From: an uncultured Clostridia bacterium
Lineage (GTDB): Bacteria > Bacillota > Clostridia > Oscillospirales > Ruminococcaceae
Assembly (NCBI GenBank): GCA_947177695.1
Contig: CAMWVO010000118.1
Span: 1-6,304, forward strand
Reading direction: 5' to 3'
Length of the DNA stretch: 6,304 nt
The position numbers were made by a program, and so were the translations under genes. Shown here one piece after another: positions 1 through 4,938 of this stretch; position 1 is the first letter of the stretch, and every line of letters begins with the position of its first letter. The notes beneath the pieces are model-generated. The model saw nothing but the letters and a program-made list of their open reading frames with translations. It searched no databases and was not told the DNA's origin.

Positions 1-6
1 GGATTT

Positions 7-99
7 CGCGCTCTGCGGAGCGCGACCAAAGGGCTCCGCCCTCTGGACTTCTGCCAGCTGTGCTCAGCTGGACCAGCTTTAGTCGGCGGCTGCGCCGCC
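7..99. repeat. Tandem cluster of four short GC-rich hairpins
   Basis: Four consecutive perfect or near-perfect inverted repeats are visible. They are CGCGCTC-TGCG-GAGCGCG (7-24), AGGGC-TCC-GCCCT (30-42, extended by CCA/TGG across an A/C mismatch to 26-46), CCAGCTG-TGCT-CAGCTGG (54-71) and GGCGGC-TGC-GCCGCC (85-99). An 8-bp palindrome, GAACGTTC, follows at 101-108. No open reading frame with coding character covers the stretch. The look is that of a modular intergenic repeat (REP- or MITE-like) or a stack of structured RNA hairpins at the end of an upstream transcript. The hairpins are seen directly; the class of element is inference. Confidence 0.6.
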
Positions 100-112
100 T
101 GAACGTTCCTTT

Positions 113-130
113 CGAGTGACGGCTCGTTTT
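113..130 (+). terminator. Possible short Rho-independent terminator of an upstream gene
   Basis: The stem CGAG(T) pairs with (G)CTCG, giving four Watson-Crick pairs plus one T-G wobble around a GACG loop, and is directly followed by TTTT at 127-130. The stem is short and the T-run modest, so termination would be weak unless helped by the hairpins just upstream. It would serve a plus-strand gene beyond the left edge, and it separates that transcript from the promoter near 192. It may instead be the last module of the hairpin cluster. Confidence 0.35.
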
Positions 131-160
131 GCATAAAGAAAAATTTCCACCGCAGTTTTT

Positions 161-182
161 ATGTGACATACAGCTGTCACAT
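161..182. promoter_or_regulatory. Inverted-repeat operator upstream of the ClbS-like operon
   Basis: Perfect 8-bp arms ATGTGACA (161-168) and TGTCACAT (175-182) flank the spacer TACAGC. An overlapping palindrome, ACAGCTGT, lies at 170-177. The repeat covers the -35 zone of the promoter at 192-197, which fits control by a dimeric helix-turn-helix regulator, most simply a repressor. A further half-site, TGACAG (203-208), mirrors CTGTCA (174-179) and sits at the expected transcription start. The TGTGA/TCACA ends recall Crp, but they are 10 nt apart rather than 6, so a Crp site is unlikely. No regulator gene is in the window. Confidence 0.6.
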
Positions 183-188
183 TTAATA

Positions 189-197
189 TGGTATAAT
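189..197 (+). promoter_or_regulatory. Extended -10 promoter of the ClbS-like operon
   Basis: A consensus TATAAT (192-197) is preceded by TGG (189-191), giving an extended -10 element. At 17-bp spacing the -35 position (169-174) reads TACAGC, a poor match to TTGACA. Recognition would therefore rest on the extended -10, with the inverted repeat at 161-182 occupying the -35 zone. Transcription would start near 203-205, leaving a leader of about 40 nt before the ATG at 245. Confidence 0.7.
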
Positions 198-244
198 TGT
201 TATGACAGGTCGAAAATTTCACTGAAAGAAAGGAAGTCTGCAAA

Positions 245-787
245 ATGCCGAGACCAACAACAAAGACAGAGCTGCTGAAAGCGGCGGAGGAAAATTACTC
301 AAAGCTTGAGAAGCTTATCGCCTCCCTTACGGAGGAACAGCTCAACACCCCCTTTGATTTTTCGGGGGACGAAAAAAAGAAAGAAGCCCACTGGCGGCGG
401 GACAAAAATCTCCGCGACGTTTTAGTACACCTTTACGAGTGGCACACGCTTCTGCTGAACTGGGTCGCGGCAAACGAAAACGGTGAAAGCAAGCCGTTTA
501 TCCCCGAACCCTACAACTGGAAAACATACGGGGAAATGAATGTGGAGCTTTGGAAAAAGCACCAAGGCACGTCCCTTGAAAAAGCCCAAAAAATGCTGGA
601 AAAGTCCCACGCCGACACACTTGCGCTTGCGGAAAAATTCTCAGACGAGGAGCTGTTCACAAAAGGAAAATTCAAGTGGGTCGGCGGTTCGGTGCTGGGG
701 TCTTACTTTATTTCCGTCACTTCGAGCCACTACGACTGGGCTATGAAAAAACTGAAAGCCCACATTAAAAACTGCGGAGGGAAGTGA
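245..787 (+). CDS. ClbS/DfsB family four-helix-bundle protein (DUF1706)
   Basis: This 180-residue protein matches the ClbS/DfsB family (DUF1706, DinB/YfiT-like four-helix fold) along its whole length. Visible hallmarks are the N-terminal MPRPTTKTELLKAAEENY, the helix-2 motif HLYEWH (62-67) followed by LLLNW, and the C-terminal SSHYDWA (160-166) in the last helix. The best-known member, ClbS of colibactin-producing E. coli, is a cytoplasmic cyclopropane hydrolase that disarms the genotoxin colibactin. Most homologues outside such clusters have no known substrate. No biosynthetic genes are visible here, so a role as a stand-alone resistance protein is inference. AAGGA at 230-234, 10 nt upstream, supports the ATG. 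It is the first gene of a four-gene operon behind an operator-bearing promoter, and its stop lies 5 nt before the next gene's preferred ATG. Confidence 0.88.
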   Translation: MPRPTTKTELLKAAEENYSKLEKLIASLTEEQLNTPFDFSGDEKKKEAHWRRDKNLRDVLVHLYEWHTLLLNWVAANENGESKPFIPEPYNWKTYGEMNVELWKKHQGTSLEKAQKMLEKSHADTLALAEKFSDEELFTKGKFKWVGGSVLGSYFISVTSSHYDWAMKKLKAHIKNCGGK

Positions 788-792
788 TCTGC

Positions 793-1521
793 ATGGACAC
801 CGATTTCAGCACTGTAACTCCCTGCGGAGGCAACTGCGGGAAGTGCAGACATTTCGGCGCGGAATGCGCGGGCTGTCTTGCAAACGGAGGGAAATGCGTT
901 CATATGTGGGAAAACGGCTGTCGGGTCTGTAAGTGCTGCGATGAGCATAATGTAAAGTTCTGCGGACTGTGCGATGAATTTCCCTGCGATTATGTAAAGG
1001 ATAACCTGCCGAAATGGGACAGGGACGCCATAGGTCGGCTTGAAAGGCTTGGCGCGGAGTACCGCAAAAGGGAAACGGAATTTTCGGAAATGCTTCCCGC
1101 GCTGTGGGAAAAAATCGGTACTCACGGGGTAATGGTTCTGTCCACTTGCGCTGGCGGACGGGTAACGTCGCGTCCCATGAGCGTGGTGGTTATCGGCGGG
1201 AAATTTTACTGCCAGACAGACGAAAATTTCCTGAAATACAAACAGCTTATGCAGAACGGAAACGCCGCGCTGTGCGTCAAGAATTTTTCCGCAGAGGGAA
1301 AGTGCCGCAGTATCGGCAAGCCGTTCGACAACGATTTCTTTATTTCCGCAATGAGGGAAAATTTTCCGAACGCTGTGGAAAGGTGGTCGTCCCTAACCTC
1401 GGAAAGAGTGCTGGAAATTACGCCGACGCTCATATATTCTTGGGATTATGAGAACGATATGCCCTATATGGAGTATTGGGACTTTGAAAACCTTACATAT
1501 AAAAAGGAGTGCAAGCAATGA
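793..1521 (+). CDS. DUF3795 / pyridoxamine 5'-phosphate oxidase-like fusion protein
   Basis: Two domains are seen in 242 residues. Residues 8-66 form a DUF3795-type cysteine cluster: PCGGNCGKC, then CxxC (25/28), C35, a CxxCxCC group (43-49), and CxxC(57/60)xxxxC65 inside the family's 'C-x4-FPC' ending. Thirteen cysteines lie within 55 residues, which implies zinc or iron-sulfur binding, although the family's function is unknown. A helical linker follows, then a PNPOx-like split barrel from about residue 98. Its LSTCAGGRVTSRPMSVVVIGGKFY (in part 116-139) has the flavin-barrel pattern, with SRPM at 126-129. Such barrels bind FMN, F420 or haem, or serve as reductases; the ligand cannot be told here. 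The preferred ATG at 793 follows GGAGG (776-780) and AAGTGATC, which resembles the extended anti-SD partner. A GTG at 784 overlapping the previous stop would add three residues. The stop overlaps the next start (ATGA). Confidence 0.82.
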   Translation: MDTDFSTVTPCGGNCGKCRHFGAECAGCLANGGKCVHMWENGCRVCKCCDEHNVKFCGLCDEFPCDYVKDNLPKWDRDAIGRLERLGAEYRKRETEFSEMLPALWEKIGTHGVMVLSTCAGGRVTSRPMSVVVIGGKFYCQTDENFLKYKQLMQNGNAALCVKNFSAEGKCRSIGKPFDNDFFISAMRENFPNAVERWSSLTSERVLEITPTLIYSWDYENDMPYMEYWDFENLTYKKECKQ

Positions 1522-1973
1522 CTTACGAAGAATATTCAGCCCTTGGCGAAACAGAAAAAATCGCCGCAAGCGTGGCTCCCTGCGGACTTATCTGCGAGCT
1601 TTGCAGCGAACGTTCTCACTGCAAAGGCTGCAATTTCAGCAAGCAAAGTGAAATCGAATGCTGCTGCTTTCAGCGGAAATGCTGTGACGAAAAGAATTTT
1701 AAGGGCTGTTGGGAGTGCCCGGATTTCCCATGTGGAAAGGATATGCACGACCTTTCCCAACACGGCGTAAGGCTTGTGGCATTTGTGCAGTACATAAAGG
1801 AAAACGGTCTGAAACGCTTTTCTGAACGCATTTCCGAAAACGGAAAAAACGGAATTATTTATCACCGCGACCCCAAAAACTACACGGGAGATTACGACGG
1901 ATTTGAAACTATGGAAGAGGTCATGGAGCTTATCGAAAACGGAAAGGAGACTTTAGGAAATGGAAAAGCTTGA
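1518..1973 (+). CDS. DUF3795 domain protein, cysteine-rich
   Basis: This 151-residue protein has a DUF3795 cysteine cluster at residues 20-73: PCGLICELC (21-29), CxxC (35/38), a CCC triplet (48-50), CC (55-56), and CxxC(64/67)xxxxC72 within CPDFPC. The pattern closely parallels the N-terminal half of the upstream neighbour, so the two are probably paralogues. This copy has no oxidase-like barrel; its C-terminal half is a short, polar, mostly helical tail. The cluster probably binds a metal, and the biochemical role is unknown. The ATG at 1518 is preferred: AAGGAG at 1504-1509 lies 8 nt upstream and the start overlaps the preceding stop as ATGA. A GTG at 1509 would sit inside that ribosome binding site. 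The end overlaps the next gene by 14 nt, indicating translational coupling. Confidence 0.8.
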   Translation: MTYEEYSALGETEKIAASVAPCGLICELCSERSHCKGCNFSKQSEIECCCFQRKCCDEKNFKGCWECPDFPCGKDMHDLSQHGVRLVAFVQYIKENGLKRFSERISENGKNGIIYHRDPKNYTGDYDGFETMEEVMELIENGKETLGNGKA

Positions 1974-2598
1974 CTACAAAAAGGAGTACAAGGACTTGTA
2001 TCAGCCCGCCGCAAAGCCGTCTCTTATAGACGTTCCCGAAATGCGATTTTTCGCCGTTGACGGCGCGGGTGACCCAAACACAAGTCCCGCCTACAAGGAG
2101 GCGATGGAAATTCTGTACGGGCTGTCCTTTACGGTGAAAATGTCCAAAATGAACGGCACTCAGCCCGAGGGGTATTTCGAGTACGTTGTGCCGCCGCTGG
2201 AGGGACTTTGGTTTGCTGACGGCGTTTCCTTTGACGGACTGAACGTTTCCGACAAAAACAAGTTCAAATGGGTGTCGATGATACGTCAGCCCGAATTTGT
2301 GACGGAGGAGGTTTTCGCGGGGGCGAAAGAAATTCTTGCAAAGAAAAAACCGCAGCTTGACCTGAGCAAGGCGCGGTTTATGACGTTTACAGAGGGACTG
2401 TGCGTGCAGATAATGCACAAGGGGTCTTACGACAGCGAACCCGAAAGCATTCTAAAGCTAAAGCGTTTCGCTGAGGAAAACGGCTTGACCGAGGACTTTT
2501 CCGCGGAAAGGCTTCACCATGAGATTTATCTGTCCGACCCGCGGAAATGCGCTCCCGAAAGGCTTCGGACGGTCATAAGACACCCTGTGAAAAAATAG
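1960..2598 (+). CDS. GyrI-like small-molecule-binding protein (COG4832 type)
   Basis: This 212-residue protein matches the roughly 210-residue COG4832 branch of the GyrI-like/AraC effector-binding fold (SHS2 modules) from end to end. Landmarks are KKEYKDLYQPAAKP (7-20), VPEMRFFAVDGAGDPNTS (25-42), VPPLEGLWFADG (77-88), KFKWVSMIRQPEF (101-113) and HHEIYLSDPRKCAPERLRT (186-204). GyrI-like domains bind small hydrophobic or cationic ligands in a cleft. Some members, including stand-alone ones, have been shown to hydrolyse the cyclopropane of DNA alkylators such as yatakemycin and CC-1065, using conserved acidic residues. E81 and E188 are candidates here by motif position only. AAAGGAG at 1943-1949 serves the ATG, which lies inside the preceding gene (14-nt overlap). 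It is last in the operon, and no T-tract terminator is seen after its TAG. Family assignment is firm; substrate is inference. Confidence 0.87.
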   Translation: MEKLDYKKEYKDLYQPAAKPSLIDVPEMRFFAVDGAGDPNTSPAYKEAMEILYGLSFTVKMSKMNGTQPEGYFEYVVPPLEGLWFADGVSFDGLNVSDKNKFKWVSMIRQPEFVTEEVFAGAKEILAKKKPQLDLSKARFMTFTEGLCVQIMHKGSYDSEPESILKLKRFAEENGLTEDFSAERLHHEIYLSDPRKCAPERLRTVIRHPVKK

Positions 2599-2605
2599 CT
2601 GGACG

Positions 2606-2627
2606 GTCAGATCAGCCTGCTGCTGAC
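2606..2627 (-). terminator. Weak terminator candidate at the end of the ger operon
   Basis: Read on the minus strand, GTCAG-CAG (2627-2620) pairs with CTG and CTGAC (2615-2613, 2610-2606) around a CAGG loop, with a 2-nt AT bulge. The gerAC stop codon lies inside the stem. A run of six T residues follows at 2595-2590, but about 10 nt beyond the stem rather than directly after it. The structure is therefore suggestive, not typical. The same hairpin has no T-run on the plus strand, so it would not stop the converging operon. Confidence 0.25.
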
Positions 2628-3683
2628 GGAAACTGTGAGTGAACTGTCCGTGAGAAAGCCCTCCGCTCTTTCGCAGTACAGCGGGTAGAAGTCGGGGCAG
2701 TCCCGACGAACAAGCTTTTTTATGCCGTAAATGTCGCAGGAATTATACCATGCCGCCGAGGAAAACGCGCTTATGCAGGAGTCCCGAACGCTTTCCCTGA
2801 CTGCTTTTTCGATAAGGGACGTGCTTAGTCCCTCCGCATTTTCGGCAATGTAAAGCTTCAGCTTTATTTCCGCGGACACGTTAAGTCTGCCCTCGTTTTC
2901 CTCCGCTTTAAGACAGGTTTTCGCGCCTGTTATGAATACCGACGCTCTCTTGCCGTCCGCCGTTACGGGGACGGTTATTTTGTCTCCGCTTTCAAAGGCG
3001 TTCAGCAACAGCTTTGCACCCACCGCGTCCTCCTCGGAAAGATACCCCGCAGTACCGTTTTTCCGCGCAAAGGTCAGTCCGTCAAAGCTGACGGTGTCCT
3101 TTTCCGCTTTCAGTATGGGCAGAGCCGCCGCGCAGTCCAGAACGCCCGTGTCCGACGCAAGCTTTGCCGCCGAGGTGTAGACGGTTTTCCCCTGCGCCGC
3201 CGTCAGGGACATTATGGTCATAAGCTGTTCCGCGGAGAAAGAGCCGTCCTCCAGAAGAACCTCTGTGACCGCGGCAGGGTCGTCGGAGTACGCCACGGGA
3301 CAGGCGGGGGACACGCTTCCGTCCAGAAAGAGAGCAAGCTCGTCCGAGGGATTTTCAATTCCGCCGCCGATTATCAGCAGCTTGATGTGACCGAGAAAAA
3401 TTTTCTTTCCCGCATTGACCTCCGCGTCCGCAAGGGCGGACTGTACGGTGGCTCCCCTGCCGCTGACGGAAACGCTGTTCGCTTTGCTGACGTCGGGCTC
3501 GGCTGAGCCGCTTTCCGACTTGTAGAGCTGGAGGCTGACGGTGTAAATGCCGTCGGCTTTTTCCAGTCCCAGAAGCTGAACGAAAGCCCGCTCGCGGACT
3601 TCCGTCCCGCCGAAGCAGCCCGAAAAAAGGAGGGTTACAAGTACCGCGGCGAAAAGATAAAGCTTGTGTTTTAACGTCCTCAT
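2607..3683 (-). CDS. gerAC: GerAC-family spore germination lipoprotein
   Basis: This 358-residue protein is the lipoprotein subunit of a GerA-type germinant receptor. The N-terminus has a lysine-rich start, a hydrophobic stretch (8-20) and the lipobox LFSGC with Cys23 as the lipidated residue. It is expected on the outer face of the spore inner membrane. Family landmarks follow: RAFVQLLGLEK (32-42), IFLGHIKLLIIG (95-106, the conserved 'GH' strand), SFDGLTFARKNGTAGYLSEED (in part 199-219), and a C-terminal domain ending SVSSRLI. The length fits the usual 350-400 residues. The ATG at 3683 overlaps the gerAB stop as ATGA, with AAAGGAGG 13 nt upstream. The open frame runs on upstream, but that part overlaps gerAB and lacks a signal sequence, so it is not coding. 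Seven cysteines besides Cys23 (128, 184, 257, 303, 316, 329, 337) are more than I would expect for an exported lipoprotein. Confidence 0.9.
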   Translation of the reverse strand: MRTLKHKLYLFAAVLVTLLFSGCFGGTEVRERAFVQLLGLEKADGIYTVSLQLYKSESGSAEPDVSKANSVSVSGRGATVQSALADAEVNAGKKIFLGHIKLLIIGGGIENPSDELALFLDGSVSPACPVAYSDDPAAVTEVLLEDGSFSAEQLMTIMSLTAAQGKTVYTSAAKLASDTGVLDCAAALPILKAEKDTVSFDGLTFARKNGTAGYLSEEDAVGAKLLLNAFESGDKITVPVTADGKRASVFITGAKTCLKAEENEGRLNVSAEIKLKLYIAENAEGLSTSLIEKAVRESVRDSCISAFSSAAWYNSCDIYGIKKLVRRDCPDFYPLYCERAEGFLTDSSLTVSVSSRLI

Positions 3684-4789
3684 GCTTTTGATTTCTCCTC
3701 CTTTCCTGTGCGGGATATTTTTGAAGCAATAAGCGCGATAAGCGGTATTATTCCCGCTAAAAGTATTACCGCCCAGCCCGAACACACCACGCTTTGGAGC
3801 TGTGAAAAATATTTCCCCGACGATGTGGCAAGCGGCAGCAAAGCAAATACTATCAATGCAGGAACGGCGGTACGGAACTTCATTTTCGGGAACACCTCGC
3901 CGAAAAGCCCCGCGGCTATATGCAGGAAAAGGGACACGTTCAGCACGGCGGTTATGGTCCACACAATAAGGTAAAGGGAGTCGGCGCGCTGAATGAAGCG
4001 TTCTCCTCCGAAGGTGCCGAGGGCGAGAAAAGGGTAATCGGACAGTAAGGCAAAATCTCCCAGAACTGCGGCGACAAGCAGCATTACTGTCTCGGCAAGG
4101 ACAAGCTTTGACGCAAGAAGTCCGTACAAACCGCACCTGAGACCGCACCCGCTTTTTCCGTCGGGACGGTTTTGTTCCTGCGGTCTGACCCGTCCCGCAA
4201 GAAATACCGCGGCGCATATCTCTCCGCTTCGGGACAGGTCGTCCAGCACCGCGGAGAAAAGCCCGTCTGCGGCAAGGTGTTCAAAATACAGGTTTGCGCT
4301 TTCCGCCTCCTTTGCGGAGGATATCGCCATTGCCGCAAGGGAGATAACAAATATCCAGAACAGCAGCACCGCGCTTCGTCCCAGAGCCTCCGTGCCGAGG
4401 CAGGCGCAGTACACGCAGACTATCAGCATAACGCCTATCCACACTAAACTGTCCGCGTAAGGAAAAAAACGCGCGCTTAAAAAGCTTTGGAAATGCACCA
4501 GACTGTTTGCCGTTACGACTAAAAAGAACAGCAGGTACAGCGCGGCGGCAATTACCCCGCAGGACTTGTTTTTGCTGAGAATGACCTCCGTCGAGCTTTT
4601 TTTCAGCATAACAACGGGTATCAGCAGCACCGCCTGAACTGCCGTCGAAAGGGCAGCCGCGGTGAGCCGCAGGGTAAGTCCCTCGCCGTCCCGCGCGAAC
4701 GGCACAAAGGTCATCAGGGTAAAGACCCTGCACATGAACAGCAGGAGCAGAAGCTGTCCCCAACCGATATAGTGTTTTTCTTTTTCCAT
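3680..4789 (-). CDS. gerAB: GerAB-family spore germination permease subunit
   Basis: This 369-residue integral membrane protein belongs to the spore permease family (PF03845, APC superfamily fold). It is the subunit that binds the germinant in characterised GerA-type receptors. About ten hydrophobic segments can be picked out, near residues 9-30, 39-62, 79-97, 113-131, 138-157, 187-200, 220-244, 270-294, 305-323 and 336-356. Family landmarks include HYIGWGQLL at the N-terminus and FIQRADSLYLIVWTI (265-279), then GLFGEVFPK. The chosen ATG (4789) gives the normal family length and has AAGGCGG 6 nt upstream. An in-frame ATG at 4885 would add 32 residues, but these would be read through the long palindrome and have no family counterpart. 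The stop overlaps the gerAC start. Which germinant it senses cannot be told from the sequence. Confidence 0.9.
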   Translation of the reverse strand: MEKEKHYIGWGQLLLLLFMCRVFTLMTFVPFARDGEGLTLRLTAAALSTAVQAVLLIPVVMLKKSSTEVILSKNKSCGVIAAALYLLFFLVVTANSLVHFQSFLSARFFPYADSLVWIGVMLIVCVYCACLGTEALGRSAVLLFWIFVISLAAMAISSAKEAESANLYFEHLAADGLFSAVLDDLSRSGEICAAVFLAGRVRPQEQNRPDGKSGCGLRCGLYGLLASKLVLAETVMLLVAAVLGDFALLSDYPFLALGTFGGERFIQRADSLYLIVWTITAVLNVSLFLHIAAGLFGEVFPKMKFRTAVPALIVFALLPLATSSGKYFSQLQSVVCSGWAVILLAGIIPLIALIASKISRTGKEEKSKA

Positions 4790-4806
4790 AAAAAACCGCC
4801 TTTTTA
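4787..4806 (-). promoter_or_regulatory. Ribosome binding site deciding the gerAB start
   Basis: On the minus strand AAAAAGGCGG is followed by six T residues and the ATG at 4789. The AAGGCGG core differs from AAGGAGG at one base and has a 6-nt spacer. This supports the ATG at 4789 over the in-frame upstream ATG at 4885, which lies inside the palindrome. The site is just outside the left arm of that palindrome, so it stays unpaired when the hairpin forms. Confidence 0.55.
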
Positions 4807-4910
4807 ATACTGATATGCGATTAAAAACCGTGCAAAAAATCAAGCAAAAGCTTGCGTTTAAGGTTTTTGCGCAGATTTTTTGCATACGGTTTTAAGCGCA
4901 GATCAGGATT
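4806..4910 (-). repeat. Long imperfect palindrome in the gerAA-gerAB gap
   Basis: The left arm (4806-4841) and right arm (4874-4910) are near-complete reverse complements. Going inward, paired blocks are AAT/ATT, CTGAT/ATCAG, TGCG/CGCA, TTAAAA(A)CCGT/ACGGTTTTAA and GCAAAAAATC/GATTTTTTGC. Three single mismatches, one 1-nt bulge and one 2-nt bulge (AT, 4884-4885) interrupt them. The 32-nt centre can form a smaller hairpin, CAAGC-AAAA-GCTTG (4841-4854, borrowing C4841 from the arm). In the ger mRNA this would be a stable hairpin ending in CGGTTTTT, resembling an A-rich/T-rich bidirectional terminator. It may lower gerAB-gerAC expression relative to gerAA, protect an mRNA end, or be a small mobile palindromic element. 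The pairing is seen; the role is inference. Confidence 0.7.
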
Positions 4911-4938
4911 TGTGATTAAAGGGTCAGAAAGTGTACGG

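Noticed and set aside
161..182. Crp/Fnr-type binding site
   Set aside because: The TGTGA and TCACA ends are 10 nt apart, while the Crp consensus has 6; the inner bases do not match Fnr either.
2601..2649. Larger hairpin GGACGGT/ACTGTCC around the convergent junction
   Set aside because: It has a 35-nt loop, one wobble or mismatch depending on strand, and lies within coding sequence; the smaller stem at 2606-2627 is the better candidate.
2932..3180. Plus-strand open frame opposite gerAC
   Set aside because: It is a shadow of gerAC codons (Ser/Ala/Pro-rich), has no convincing ribosome binding site and no recognisable family.
3684..4217. Upstream extension of the gerAC frame to an ATG at 4217
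   Set aside because: It lies antisense-free but out of frame within gerAB, is rich in Arg and Cys as expected for an off-frame read, and would bury the lipoprotein signal in mid-protein.
4811..4825. SigG-type promoter for gerAB on the minus strand
   Set aside because: CATATCA resembles a SigG -10 with one mismatch, but no matching -35 lies 17-18 bp upstream, and the site is within the palindrome.
4790..4885. N-terminal extension of GerAB from the in-frame ATG at 4885
   Set aside because: It is read through the palindrome, resembles no family N-terminus and would exceed the normal length. The ATG at 4789 has its own ribosome binding site and begins with the expected family residues.
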